Positions 8,357 through 20,333 are shown, numbered from the stretch's first letter. The stretch is DNA of 64,000 nt from Oceanobacillus sp. FSL K6-2867 (GCF_037963145.1 NZ_CP150144.1:558001-622000), one strand, 5' to 3'. A program made the numbers and translations. Notes: generated by a model not told the origin, from the letters alone.

Positions 8357-8992
8357 TTACTTTGACTTACTTTTTTTACTTAGCAGGTATTCCTTATTAG
8401 GCTTAGTGTCATCTAACAAAAAATTTGCCCATTCAAGTTCAAGCTTATCAGTATTTTCTTGCCAGTATTGCAATTGTTTGTAATAGTAATCTATCTTTTT
8501 ACTTACTGGTTCTTTAAAATCATCTGCTTTTCGAACAATTGCCGTCAATTCATAGATAGGCAGCCCCAAAGCATGAGTTTCTACATGAACAGTAGCACCA
8601 GCATGACCAATTGCTTGGCATAAAGCACCGTACTCATTGTCATTAATTTCCTTTGCAACTGCATGCGAACCTAAAATAGCTTGTTTTGCCATGGGCATTT
8701 TAATTTTGCCTCTTGCCCATGCCTCACAAAGTTCTAAACAGGTTCTGGGTCTCTGTTCGCTGGGATACTTTGTCTCAAATTGTGTCAAAGGTAGTTTTGC
8801 ACAATCCAATGGCCACATTACAAGAGTTCGATGGCTTTGTAATTGAATTAATTTTATCAAGTCTTGTAAGCAATGACTGTCACGTGAAAACAACAATTTA
8901 TTTTTTTTCTTTAACTTGAGTTCTACATCGGAAAAAATTTCTACCCCTCCTATATCTTCTTCAACAATCCTGCCACTTAACATAATAAACAA
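8357..8992 (-). CDS. Imm5-like putative immunity protein
   Basis: 211 residues, no signal peptide or membrane helix, so cytoplasmic. The centre WPLDCAKLPLTQFETKYP, RPRTCLELCEAWARGKIKM, LGSHAVAKEIND and AIGHAGATVHVETHALG has the helical pattern of the Imm5/putative immunity protein family found beside polymorphic toxins. No toxin gene is nearby, so it looks like an orphan antidote carried in on a mobile element. The start is uncertain: TTG at 8992, or ATG at 8983; AAGGAG lies 16 bases before the TTG. It lies within a region bracketed by recombinase remnants. Confidence 0.6.
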   Translation of the reverse strand: MFIMLSGRIVEEDIGGVEIFSDVELKLKKKNKLLFSRDSHCLQDLIKLIQLQSHRTLVMWPLDCAKLPLTQFETKYPSEQRPRTCLELCEAWARGKIKMPMAKQAILGSHAVAKEINDNEYGALCQAIGHAGATVHVETHALGLPIYELTAIVRKADDFKEPVSKKIDYYYKQLQYWQENTDKLELEWANFLLDDTKPNKEYLLSKKSKSK

Positions 8993-9068
8993 GGAACAAA
9001 CACCGCAGCTCCTTTTTTAATTAAAGCGCTGGTTGACAAAAAAATCAGTTTCGATTTTATGTTTGAGA

Positions 9069-9890
9069 TTATTCCAAAATAAATACATTAAAGAGTTTCC
9101 AATGTTTTTCTTCGTCCATACTGCCTTGTTGAAAAATTGTTCCTCTAACTGTAATCGGATCTCCACGCTCGAATCTTTTTTGCTCCGATGCAGTCATTAC
9201 ATATACATTCTCAGCTTCCACTATATAAGGCAGCATTTGCGTATGCTCCGATTGGATACTTTCCCAATTTTCATTGTTATAATTTTCATCTCCATAAATA
9301 ACTAATTCCGGACTGCTTTTTACGACCACACCTTCCAAAGCAAATTGCTCGCCATACAGAAAACGATTGAAAGTATCCCTTTGAGTATCCTCATCAAAAG
9401 AATAAAATTTATCGCTAAAATCCTGAAGATTTGTTAACTCGTCATTTCTCATAGATTCAACAAAATTCTGTTGCTCAGCGGATAAATAGTATCCTTTATG
9501 TAAACCCTCGATAGGTTCTCTTGCATCGAGAACTTCTTGTACGCCTTCGATTTCAGAACTAAACCCTAAAACAAATACACCTATATTCTCTTTTGAAACT
9601 GCAAAGGGAATCCCTTCAAACTGAATTGTGTCCTCCTTTTCTTCAAATTCAAAAATTATAATATCTCCAATACTAGTTGCTTGTGTTATTCCTTCATAAT
9701 CATCGGTATGATTTTTTGTTACATCTTCTCGTTCTCCATCTAAAAGATTCGATTCTTCTAACCATTGATATACATTTTCTAAACTATATTCTTTAGAATT
9801 TTGTTGTTCCGTTGAACTGTTTTTTTCTGTACTACACGCTCCCATTAAAGGGATAATAACTACGCATATGACTAATATTCTAAATTTCAC
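9069..9890 (-). CDS. Lipoprotein of unknown function
   Basis: 273 residues if started at GTG 9890, which has AGGAGG six bases ahead; a longer frame to 9941 lacks such a site and would put extra residues before the signal. The signal peptide ends in a lipobox, LMGAC, with lipid-carrying C19, so the protein is anchored on the outer face of the membrane. A serine/asparagine-rich linker follows, then an acidic domain, and a C-terminal beta-rich part (RGDPITVRGTIFQQG) that could be an OB-like fold. No family recognised. Lone minus-strand gene in the accessory island. Confidence 0.75.
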   Translation of the reverse strand: MKFRILVICVVIIPLMGACSTEKNSSTEQQNSKEYSLENVYQWLEESNLLDGEREDVTKNHTDDYEGITQATSIGDIIIFEFEEKEDTIQFEGIPFAVSKENIGVFVLGFSSEIEGVQEVLDAREPIEGLHKGYYLSAEQQNFVESMRNDELTNLQDFSDKFYSFDEDTQRDTFNRFLYGEQFALEGVVVKSSPELVIYGDENYNNENWESIQSEHTQMLPYIVEAENVYVMTASEQKRFERGDPITVRGTIFQQGSMDEEKHWKLFNVFILE

Positions 9891-9983
9891 ATTTATCCTC
9901 CTAAGAATATTTAGGATCTTTACATTGAGATATCTTCTCATACAAAGTAGTAGATGGTCAATTTAAGTTTAACTTGCTGAACT

Positions 9984-10005
9984 AACGCACCAGTTAGCAC
10001 AATAA
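9984..10005 (+). repeat. Short dispersed repeat, copy 1
   Basis: 22 bases containing ACGCACCAGTTAGC and ending CAATAA, found again at 10602-10623 with one difference. The two copies bracket the secreted-protein gene at 10080-10535, and both are followed within a few bases by GAACAA. Confidence 0.6.
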
Positions 10006-10079
10006 GCTTAACGAACAATATTCCAATGAATATAATTCCAAGTTATTTACAAACTAATAAAAAAAGTGAGGTGAAAAAG

Positions 10080-10535
10080 ATGAAATTTATTAGGGTATTT
10101 ATTCTCACCACTATTTTATCATTTCTTTTATTTCCCATCAGTGGAATGGCATCAACACTTGAGAAATTACCATCATCAGAAAAATCAAATGAATGGGAAA
10201 TAGTTATTGATAAACCTAAAAATAATGAAGTCAAACCAAAACCTGGTGTCTACAATATATATAGTATGGCTATTAAGTATATTGGTAATGAAGGCATTAA
10301 AATTGAAAGAGTGGAAATGTATAGAAATGACCCAAGTTCTTCGTATGATTTTGAATTACTTACTGCTTCTGGTGATGATTTAGGGGTATTAGAAAAGAAT
10401 AGCGATCACCCAGTAATTAGCCATCAGAATTTTCCAATCTCTACTGAGGCAGCGAAATTGAAAGTTATTGTTACTTGGAAAAAAGAAGGCAAAGAATCCC
10501 GTAAGTACAAAGAAGAATTTATTTTTAAACAATAA
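10080..10535 (+). CDS. Small secreted protein of unknown function
   Basis: 151 residues from ATG 10080, which follows GTGAGGTG; an upstream ATG at 10026 would extend the frame but has no ribosome-binding site and would put 18 polar residues before the signal. The N-terminus MKFIRVFILTTILSFLLFPI is a secretion signal with likely cleavage after GMAS. The mature part is polar and lysine-rich, probably a beta sandwich (IDKPKNNEVKPKPGVYNIY, TAASGD-like turns). No family recognised. A weak GC-rich hairpin followed by TTTTT lies directly downstream (about 10545-10572). Confidence 0.65.
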   Translation: MKFIRVFILTTILSFLLFPISGMASTLEKLPSSEKSNEWEIVIDKPKNNEVKPKPGVYNIYSMAIKYIGNEGIKIERVEMYRNDPSSSYDFELLTASGDDLGVLEKNSDHPVISHQNFPISTEAAKLKVIVTWKKEGKESRKYKEEFIFKQ

Positions 10536-10601
10536 AGAGTAGAGAGTGAGGAGAAAACTCCCTCTCCTTTTTGCTTTAATATCAGTTTGTTTATTATGGA
10601 A

Positions 10602-10623
10602 ACGCACCAGTTAGCGCAATAAA
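10602..10623 (+). repeat. Short dispersed repeat, copy 2, inside a hairpin
   Basis: Second copy of the 22-base repeat at 9984. It begins inside GAAACGCAC (10600-10608), whose reverse complement GTGCGTTTC follows about 45 bases later, so this copy forms a stem-loop element. Such hairpin repeats are often scattered around Bacillaceae genomes. Confidence 0.5.
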
Positions 10624-10845
10624 TGAACAACAGAATGGTTTAGTAAAGAAGAAGTGCGTTTCGTAAAACAAAACACAACCACATTATATTAAAGTATAGT
10701 TTTATTCACTTTATTTGCTTGTCCGACAGTTTCAAAAATAAACTCCGTATCTATGACCCCTTATTCGAATCCATGCTGTCCTCACTGGGAAAAGGTGCTT
10801 GAAACCTTATAAGGTAAGAGAGAACAAAACTCATCTTCACCGTAA

Positions 10846-11020
10846 TTATCTACCTATAATAGTACGTGCGCCATCTTTAACAACTCTTTCGACTTCATTT
10901 AATCCTTCATCAATCTCAGTAATACCATCAAAAAAGAATCCCAGATGGAATACATCGCATCAAAAATATTTGTATGAAGCGGTATTGATTGAGCAACACC
11001 ATTAGACCAAATCAAATTTT
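10846..11020 (-). pseudogene. Methyltransferase-like fragment with a frameshift
   Basis: The minus strand reads IPLHTNIFDAMYSIWDS, then after a one-base shift in a T6 run FDGITEIDEGLNEVERVVKD and GARTIIGR before a stop at 10846. This resembles the region around motifs II-III of class I SAM-dependent methyltransferases (FDAIYSI ... EGLKEVERVLKDGGRFII). The N-terminal SAM-binding glycine motif is absent, so it is a decayed fragment. The assignment rests on a short match. Confidence 0.4.
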
Positions 11021-11028
11021 TACTGCGG

Positions 11029-11142
11029 TCAATCATTTTTTTCGTCTGGTTCTATAGGAACAATTTTACGATTTCCACGCTTATACGTTCCAGAGTCTTT
11101 CATAGTTGAATTTGTTTCTACAATATACCAGCATTGATACAT
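11029..11142 (-). CDS. Possible very small protein (37 aa)
   Basis: ATG at 11142 opens a 37-codon frame ending IVPIEPDEKND, with the polar stretch DSGTYKRGNRK. No convincing ribosome-binding site is present. It lies just upstream of the methyltransferase fragment on the same strand and may be either a genuine small gene or a decayed piece. No family recognised. The rest of 10624-10845 shows no gene. Confidence 0.25.
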   Translation of the reverse strand: MYQCWYIVETNSTMKDSGTYKRGNRKIVPIEPDEKND

Positions 11143-11229
11143 TGTTATGTTATGTTACGTATGGTAAATAAGCGCCTCTGATGATTGTCATTGAGCAATT
11201 TTATTTACCGTTTGTTTAAATGTTTTTCA

Positions 11230-11457
11230 GGAATATTTAAAGAGATATGTAAACGTGCCAATCTTCCAAGATTATTACCACATGCATTAAGGTATACACA
11301 CGCTGTTCATCTATTAAAGGCTGGCGTAGATATAAAAAACGTGCCCGATAGACTCGGACACGCAAGGATTAAGGTAACAGCCGATACTTATTTACATGTT
11401 ACTAAAAAAATCGAGGATGATGCTTTAACTCTTTACGAGAAATATATCCGAAATTAG
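11230..11457 (+). pseudogene. Tyrosine recombinase/integrase C-terminal fragment
   Basis: FKEICKRANLP, then HALRYTHAVHLLKAG, RLGHARIKVTADTYLHVTKK and a helical tail to the stop. The catalytic HxLR, LGH and tyrosine boxes are all kept, but the SAM-like core-binding domain and the first catalytic arginine are missing, leaving about 75 residues of the usual 370. The frame can be opened to 11185 but the added residues do not fit the family. It marks the right end of the island, 60 bases from the suf operon's 3' end. Confidence 0.75.
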
Positions 11458-11518
11458 CGATCGGGCAAAAAACGGGCAAGCATCGTCTTCAATGGTTATC
11501 CCCTCCTATAAATAAGGG

Positions 11519-12916
11519 TTAACCAATAGAACCTTCCATTTCGAACTTAATCAATCTGTTCATCTCTACTGCATATTCCATCGGAAGTTCTTTTGTAAAT
11601 GGCTCGATGAAGCCCATTACGATCATTTCTGTTGCTTCTTCTTCTGTTAATCCTCTGCTCATCAAGTAGAACAATTGCTCTTCAGATACTTTAGAAACTT
11701 TCGCTTCATGCTCCAGTGAAATGTTATCATTTAAAATTTCATTGTATGGAATTGTATCAGAGAACGATTCGTTATCCATGATTAGCGTATCACATTCGAT
11801 GTTTGCACGTGCACCGTCTGCTTTACGTCCAAAGTGTACAAGACCAAGGTAAGAAACCTTACCACCTTGCTTCGAAATTGATTTTGAAACAATTGTTGAA
11901 GACGTGTTTGGTGCTAAGTGATGCATTTTTGCACCAGCGTGTTGTAATTGTCCTTTACCAGCGATAGCGATGGATAGTGTGTTACCACGTGCACCTTCAC
12001 CTTTAAGCAAGATTGCAGGGTATTTCATCGTTAATTTCGAACCGATGTTACCATCAATCCATTCCATCGTTCCATTTGCATCAACTACTGCACGTTTTGT
12101 AACTAAGTTGTATACGTTATTCGCCCAGTTTTGAATCGTTGTATAACGGCAATATGCATCTTTTTTAACGATGATTTCAACAACCGCACTGTGAAGTGAG
12201 TTTGTTGTAAAGACTGGTGCTGTACAGCCCTCAACATAGTGTACAGATGCACCTTCATCAACAATGATTAATGTTCTTTCAAACTGTCCCATATTTTCTG
12301 AGTTAATACGGAAATATGCTTGTAATGGAGTTGACGTTTGTACACCTTTTGGAACATAGATAAATGATCCACCAGACCATACTGCTGAGTTCAGTGCAGC
12401 AAATTTATTATCAGAATATGGAATAACTTTTCCAAAGTATTCTTTAAATAAATCTTCGTTTTCTTTTAGTGCAGTATCTGTATCCTTAAATACAATACCC
12501 AATTCTTGAAGATCTTCTTTCAAGCTGTGGTAAACAACTTCTGACTCATACTGTGCGGATACACCAGCTAAATATTTTTGTTCCGCTTCTGGAATACCTA
12601 ATTTATCAAAGGTTTCTTTGATTTCAGCAGGTACTTCATCCCATGTTCTACCTTGTTTCTCAGATGGTTTAACATAATAAACAATCTCATCGAAATCAAG
12701 TTCAGTTAGATCTCCACCCCATTGTGGCATTGGGCGCTCGTAAAAATGCTCTAATGCTTTCAAGCGATAGTCAAGCATCCACTGTGGCTCTTCTTTCATT
12801 TTAGAGATTTCTTCAACGACTTTACGTGTTAATCCTCTTTCTGTTCGGAAAACAGAGACGTCTTTATCATGAAATCCATATTTATATTCTTCAATTTCAG
12901 GCATTTTTTTAGCCAT
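11519..12916 (-). CDS. sufB: Fe-S cluster assembly scaffold SufB
   Basis: 465-residue SufB, part of the SufBCD complex that assembles Fe-S clusters in the cytoplasm. Typical stretches are [19 protein letters not shown] near the N-terminus, FIYVPKGVQ, the beta-helix core with VEGCTAP, and the C-terminal [12 protein letters not shown]...GFIEPF. The ATG has a GAGG site. It is the last gene of sufCDSUB, 35 bases after sufU. The gene order matches B. subtilis. Confidence 0.98.
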   Translation of the reverse strand: MAKKMPEIEEYKYGFHDKDVSVFRTERGLTRKVVEEISKMKEEPQWMLDYRLKALEHFYERPMPQWGGDLTELDFDEIVYYVKPSEKQGRTWDEVPAEIKETFDKLGIPEAEQKYLAGVSAQYESEVVYHSLKEDLQELGIVFKDTDTALKENEDLFKEYFGKVIPYSDNKFAALNSAVWSGGSFIYVPKGVQTSTPLQAYFRINSENMGQFERTLIIVDEGASVHYVEGCTAPVFTTNSLHSAVVEIIVKKDAYCRYTTIQNWANNVYNLVTKRAVVDANGTMEWIDGNIGSKLTMKYPAILLKGEGARGNTLSIAIAGKGQLQHAGAKMHHLAPNTSSTIVSKSISKQGGKVSYLGLVHFGRKADGARANIECDTLIMDNESFSDTIPYNEILNDNISLEHEAKVSKVSEEQLFYLMSRGLTEEEATEMIVMGFIEPFTKELPMEYAVEMNRLIKFEMEGSIG

Positions 12917-12951
12917 TATATAACCTCCTCGTGGTATTTAAAAAACGATAC

Positions 12952-15906
<2,955 letters not shown>

Positions 15907-15922
15907 TTTACTCCTCCTAACA

Positions 15923-16708
15923 TTACGCGTTTTGTTCTACTGTTTCGTCTGTAATTCCTAACTCTTCTTTAATCCACTCATAACCTTCTTCTTCTAAACG
16001 TTTTGCAAGCTCAGGTCCACCTGATTTCACAACACGGCCTTGCATCATAACATGAACAAAGTCAGGAGTAATGTAGTTTAGTAAACGTTGGTAGTGCGTA
16101 ATCATTAGGCAACCAAAGTCTTCTCCGCGCATTTTGTTAATTCCTTTAGACACAATTTTCAATGCATCGATATCTAATCCAGAATCGATTTCATCTAAAA
16201 TTGCAATAGCAGGATTTATTTGCAATAATTGAAGGATTTCATTACGTTTTTTCTCCCCGCCAGAGAAACCTTCGTTTAAGTAACGTGTAGCCATATTTTG
16301 GTCAATTTCAAGCAAATCTAAGTCTTTATCTAATTGTTTAATAAATTTCATTAAAGATACTTCATCGCCTTCTTCACGACGTGCATTTATTGCAGAACGA
16401 AGAAAATCAGACGTTGTTACACCACTGATTTCACTTGGATACTGCATTGCTAGGAATAGACCTGCACGAGCACGCTCATCTACTTCCATTTCTAGTACAT
16501 CTTCACCATCAAGAATAATGCTTCCTTCGGTAACTTCATATTTTGGGTGTCCCATGATTGCAGAAGCAAGTGTAGATTTACCTGTTCCGTTCGGTCCCAT
16601 AATTGCGTGGAATTCTCCACCTTTTATCGTAAGGTTTACACCTTTTAATATCTCTTTGTCTTCAATGGATACATGAAGATTCTTAATTTCTAAAACTGAT
16701 CCTGACAT
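15923..16708 (-). CDS. sufC: SufC, Fe-S assembly ATPase
   Basis: 261-residue ABC-type ATPase without membrane partners. Walker A GPNGTGKST (38-46), signature FSGGEKKR, Walker B AILDEIDSGLD. It drives conformational change in SufBCD. ATG 16708 is chosen because GGAGGT lies seven bases ahead; the longer frame to 16723 begins at a TTG overlapping that very site. First gene of the operon, so the suf promoter should lie within 16709-16876, where the sequence is AT-rich without a textbook promoter. Confidence 0.98.
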   Translation of the reverse strand: MSGSVLEIKNLHVSIEDKEILKGVNLTIKGGEFHAIMGPNGTGKSTLASAIMGHPKYEVTEGSIILDGEDVLEMEVDERARAGLFLAMQYPSEISGVTTSDFLRSAINARREEGDEVSLMKFIKQLDKDLDLLEIDQNMATRYLNEGFSGGEKKRNEILQLLQINPAIAILDEIDSGLDIDALKIVSKGINKMRGEDFGCLMITHYQRLLNYITPDFVHVMMQGRVVKSGGPELAKRLEEEGYEWIKEELGITDETVEQNA

Positions 16709-16876
16709 AGTACATACCTCCAAGTAAGCTATTTTCTAGTATGAAATGAATTGATATCATTCTCAACTTATTCTCATTACAATCTTAAAGCATTTCAAAT
16801 TAATTATCAACTCTTTTAAATGCACACCTATTACTGCTTTACCATACCAAACTAGTTATAAATGTACAAATAAATA

Positions 16877-16908
16877 GTGCTGATGTCCAATCATGAGGAC
16901 ACCAGCAC
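16877..16908 (-). terminator. Hairpin terminator between a small gene and suf
   Basis: A 12-bp stem (16877-16888 with 16897-16908, one G-U pair on the minus strand) is followed on the minus strand by TATTTATTT. Its position, between the 50-codon frame at 16928-17080 and sufC, shields suf from read-through. Confidence 0.65.
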
Positions 16909-16927
16909 AAAGGTAATCATTAATTTG

Positions 16928-17080
16928 TTATTTTACTAATTGTCTATCCATTTCCGCCACAAGCATTTTAGCCATTTTATATTCCCGTTCCCGCTGTTTT
17001 TCTACGTCCAATCGCTTTTCAAGTTTCCTGCTGTATTCAGCGTAACAAACATGTCGGGACTTTGTCATTCCTTTTTCCAT
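16928..17080 (-). CDS. Small charged protein (50 aa), hypothetical
   Basis: ATG 17080 opens 50 codons, MEKGMTKSRHVCYAEYSRKL followed by a strongly charged heptad-like helix (KRLDVEKQREREYKMAKML). GAAG precedes the start weakly; ATG 17068 after AAAAAGGA is an equally good choice. A dedicated hairpin terminator lies 20 bases downstream, which supports a real transcript. No family recognised; it might be a small coiled-coil protein. Confidence 0.4.
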   Translation of the reverse strand: MEKGMTKSRHVCYAEYSRKLEKRLDVEKQREREYKMAKMLVAEMDRQLVK

Positions 17081-17297
17081 TTCCGAAGTGTAATTCAACC
17101 TCAGACCACTGTCAATAGTGAATCATCCTTTCGTTTTGGTTACGTAAATTATGGTAACACTAAAAACGTTCCCGCTACAATACGGATCTAAACGTCTATA
17201 GACCGATTATTCTATATATGGCTGATTCACAACATGAAAACAATGAAACGACATACAATTATGGCAAATAACGCACGTATCCTTTAGATTGCTATTA

Positions 17298-18122
17298 TTA
17301 ATTGCTGTCACCGACTGGCAAGACTGCACCTTCGTAATTGTCCATCATAAAGTTTTGAATTTCTTCAGACTTCAGTACTTCAACCAGTTTCTTCAATGCT
17401 TCGTTATCAGCATCTTCCGATCTTACAGCAATAACGTTTAGATATTCAGATTCCTCGTCTTCAACAAATAAAGCATCCTCTAACGGATTAAGTCCTGCAC
17501 CAATAGCATAGTTTGTGTTAATAACAGCAAGTGTATCTTCTTCTGCATTATAAAGTTCAGGGAGCAGGGCTGGATCATAATCTGGTGAGAAAACTAAATT
17601 TTTCGGGTTTTCAACGATATCATCAATTGTCGCAGCAGATTTTTTTACACTGTCGTCTAAAGTAATCAAGCCTTCCCGCTCAAACAATGTTAAAATACGT
17701 CCATGATCTGAAACAGAATTACTTAAAATAACTTCAGTTCCATCTTTAATATCATCTACAGATGCAATACCTTTTGAATAAACACCCATTGGTTCAACAT
17801 GGATAGCTCCAAGGGATTCAATCTCATAGCCAGTGTCTTCAACGGTTTGATTTAAATATGGAATATGCTGAAAGTAGTTCGCATCTAATGTGCCATTATC
17901 TAAATCATCATTTGGAAGTACATAATCCTGATATTCTTCAATATGAAGTGTTACTCCTTGTTCTTCAAGCAATGGCTGAGCTTCTTCCAAAATTTCTGCA
18001 TGTGGAGTGCTTGAAGCTCCAACAGTGATTTCTGTTTCCGATCCATTGTCTGAATCATTTCCACCGCACGCTGCTAATAAAAGTACGAGTGCAAATGCCG
18101 CAATTGCTAAAAACTTTTTCAT
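17298..18122 (-). CDS. metQ: Methionine ABC transporter substrate-binding lipoprotein MetQ
   Basis: 274-residue NlpA/MetQ protein with signal peptide and lipobox LLAAC (C19), so anchored outside the membrane. TVGASSTPHAEILEEAQPLL, DYVLPNDDLDNGTLDANYFQ and YNAEEDTLAVINTNYAIGAGL are family hallmarks lining the methionine pocket. Third gene of metNPQ, which is controlled by the S-box leader at 20039-20140. It supplies methionine (and possibly D-methionine or methionine sulfoxide) to MetNP. Confidence 0.96.
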   Translation of the reverse strand: MKKFLAIAAFALVLLLAACGGNDSDNGSETEITVGASSTPHAEILEEAQPLLEEQGVTLHIEEYQDYVLPNDDLDNGTLDANYFQHIPYLNQTVEDTGYEIESLGAIHVEPMGVYSKGIASVDDIKDGTEVILSNSVSDHGRILTLFEREGLITLDDSVKKSAATIDDIVENPKNLVFSPDYDPALLPELYNAEEDTLAVINTNYAIGAGLNPLEDALFVEDEESEYLNVIAVRSEDADNEALKKLVEVLKSEEIQNFMMDNYEGAVLPVGDSN

Positions 18123-18186
18123 TTTTGTTCTTCCTTCCCACTATTTTATTGAATTGATAAAGATAGTTCCAATTTCCATGTTAAAC

Positions 18187-18855
18187 TTAACGTTTATCAA
18201 GCTTATTTGTGATAAAATCTCCAATAAATTGGAAAATAAACACGATAATTACAATAATAACGGTACAAAGAAATACAACATCAAAATCTCTGCGCTGGAA
18301 TCCGAAATAATAAGCGTAGCTCCCAAGGCCACCTGCACCTATCGCTCCAGCCATAGCTGTATAGCCAATTAATGCAATTGAGGTAACTGTAAGCCCTGAA
18401 ACCAATGCTGGCATTGATTCAGGGAGCAGAACGCGAAAAATAATTGTTCGTGTTTTGGCACCCATTGCTTTTGCTGCCTCGACCACACCTTTATCTACTT
18501 CCTTAAGCGCAATTTCAACAAGTCTTCCGTAAAACGGTGCAGAACCAATAATCAGTGCTGGTAATGCTGCGTTTGGTCCACGTATTGTTCCGACAAGAAA
18601 GTTGGTAAACGGAAATAATAATAAGATTAATATAATGAACGGAATTGCTCTAAATATATTCACAAAAGCCGCTACGATAAAATTAATAAATTTATTTTGC
18701 CAAATGCCTTCTTTTGACGTTAAATATAGAAGCAAGCCTAATAGCAGACCAAATATACACGTACCAATTACAGATATAACGGTCATATAAAATGTTTCAT
18801 AAACTGCTTCAACTAAATCATCATATTTAATATTTGGGAATAACTTAGTTAACAT
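18187..18855 (-). CDS. metP: Methionine ABC transporter permease MetP
   Basis: 222-residue membrane permease with about five helices. RAIPFIILILLLFPFTNFLVG and the cytoplasmic EAAKAMGAKTRTIIFRVLLPE loop (coupling to the ATPase) are typical of MetI/MetP. Its start overlaps the end of metN by 11 bases. Same operon as metQ. Confidence 0.96.
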   Translation of the reverse strand: MLTKLFPNIKYDDLVEAVYETFYMTVISVIGTCIFGLLLGLLLYLTSKEGIWQNKFINFIVAAFVNIFRAIPFIILILLLFPFTNFLVGTIRGPNAALPALIIGSAPFYGRLVEIALKEVDKGVVEAAKAMGAKTRTIIFRVLLPESMPALVSGLTVTSIALIGYTAMAGAIGAGGLGSYAYYFGFQRRDFDVVFLCTVIIVIIVFIFQFIGDFITNKLDKR

Positions 18856-19876
18856 CCCGGATAACCTCCACTTCGACCGAGGTTTGTTCCTGTATAAAGC
18901 TTACTGCTCTACCAATTTCCTCTTGTTCACCTATAGCTTGAACGAATAAAGTACCATATCCGCCAGCCTGTGTTTGTGTAATTTTTCCTTGTAAAATATT
19001 TAAATCAATATCAAAGCGCTTTGCCAGTTGGCTTATAAGCGTTTGATTGGTTGCTTCCCCTAAAAAGTGAAGCTTAAGAATATTACCATTTTCATAGTTC
19101 TCAATTAAATTGGTAATGTCATCTTCTTCATCATGCATCCCCATAATTTGCTGTACAAATTTCTTCGTAACAGGCTGTACTGGATTGGTAAATACATCAA
19201 GAACATTACCTTGTTCAACAATTTTTCCATTCTCCATAACAGCTACTTGGTTACAAATTTTCCGAATCACATGCATCTCGTGTGTGATTAGAATAATTGT
19301 CAGTCCAAGTTTTTGATTAATATCAACGAGCAAATTCAAGATTGCATTCGTCGTTTCCGGATCCAGTGCAGATGTTGCTTCGTCACATAATAGCACTTTG
19401 GGATTATTCGCAAGTGCCCGGGCGATACCAACACGCTGCTTTTGTCCGCCACTTAACTGTGACGGATACGCTTTTTCACGTCCGCTTAATCCAACCAAAT
19501 CAATGAGCTCTTGTACTCGCCTTTCACGCTCTTGTTTTGGAACTCCCGCGATTTCCAGCGGAAATGCAATATTTGCTTCAACCGTTCTGGACCAGAGCAA
19601 ATTGAAATGCTGAAAAATCATCCCAATGCCCTGTCTTGCCAAGCGGAGCTCTTTAGAATTAAGTGCGGTTATTTCTTCATTATTAATAACTATTCGTCCT
19701 GATGATGGTTCTTCCAGTCGGTTAAGCAGTCTGACGAATGTACTCTTTCCTGCACCACTATAGCCAATCACACCGAAAATATCACCTTCAGGAATCGTAA
19801 GGGTCAAATCATCAACAGCTGTAATGTCATTATTATTTAGTTTAAAAACCTTACGTAAACCCTCAATCGAAATCAC
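18845..19876 (-). CDS. metN: Methionine ABC transporter ATP-binding protein MetN
   Basis: 343-residue ATPase: Walker A GYSGAGKST, signature LSGGQKQR, Walker B LLCDEATSALD, then the C-terminal NIL domain (about 265-343) that binds methionine and causes trans-inhibition in MetNI. First gene of the operon, directly behind the S-box riboswitch. GAGGACGTG gives the ribosome-binding site. Confidence 0.97.
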   Translation of the reverse strand: MISIEGLRKVFKLNNNDITAVDDLTLTIPEGDIFGVIGYSGAGKSTFVRLLNRLEEPSSGRIVINNEEITALNSKELRLARQGIGMIFQHFNLLWSRTVEANIAFPLEIAGVPKQERERRVQELIDLVGLSGREKAYPSQLSGGQKQRVGIARALANNPKVLLCDEATSALDPETTNAILNLLVDINQKLGLTIILITHEMHVIRKICNQVAVMENGKIVEQGNVLDVFTNPVQPVTKKFVQQIMGMHDEEDDITNLIENYENGNILKLHFLGEATNQTLISQLAKRFDIDLNILQGKITQTQAGGYGTLFVQAIGEQEEIGRAVSFIQEQTSVEVEVIRDVN

Positions 19877-19977
19877 TTCACGTCCTCCTTTATGCTCTGG
19901 CTTTCACAATGCCTATAAACAAATTCCTTCATTACACTTGCGCAGGTAAGAAGATTAATACTTTCCATCTGTGAAAA

Positions 19978-20016
19978 ACAAAAAACGTCCATCTGTAAAG
20001 AGAACAGAAAGACGTT
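19978..20016 (-). terminator. S-box expression-platform terminator (metNPQ)
   Basis: On the minus strand AACGTC pairs with GACGTT around a loop containing TTCTCTTT and is followed by TTTTTTG. The preceding AGAGAACGTGAG segment, next to aptamer stem P1, can pair as antiterminator, the usual SAM-off arrangement. Confidence 0.85.
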
Positions 20017-20038
20017 ATATCATTAAAAGTCTCACGTT

Positions 20039-20140
20039 CTCTCATCTGTCAAAGTTTACTTTGCAGGAATTGGCACCTTTCAAAAATTGAAGGTTGCCGC
20101 GGTTTCAAAGGGCCAGTCCCTCCACCGCTCAAGATAAGAG
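20039..20140 (-). ncRNA. SAM-I (S-box) riboswitch, metNPQ leader
   Basis: The minus strand shows the S-box core: CTCTTATC (P1) ... GAGCGGTGGAGGGACTGGCC ... GAAACCGCGGCAACC ... GGTGCCAATTCC ... GATGAGAG closing P1. The operon downstream is a methionine importer, matching the family. High SAM should end transcription before metN. Confidence 0.97.
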
Positions 20141-20175
20141 ATAGATCGTATCTGATTTGGCAATTCAGTGTCACT

Positions 20176-20204
20176 ATCGTAGCATGTGAAAATACCTGTG
20201 TCAA
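20176..20204 (-). promoter_or_regulatory. Sigma-A promoter of metNPQ
   Basis: On the minus strand TTGACA (20204-20199), a 17-base spacer and TACGAT (20181-20176) lie about 35 bases upstream of the S-box P1 stem. This is a near-consensus vegetative promoter. Confidence 0.8.
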
Positions 20205-20333
20205 TTATAATTGGCATTTAACTGCTGGCAAAGTGAAACTTCAATTAGAGGGAGGGGTTCTTTCACTGAAAATAGTATCTCCCGTCCTTCCAGTTTTTAT
20301 TTTATGCACTTTAAAGACGAATAATAATACTCA

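Noticed and set aside
10799..11005. Plus-strand 68-codon frame
   Set aside because: No ribosome site and no family; the opposite strand gives the methyltransferase match.
8224..11457. Intact prophage or ICE
   Set aside because: No structural, replication or transfer genes; both integrase pieces lack most domains.
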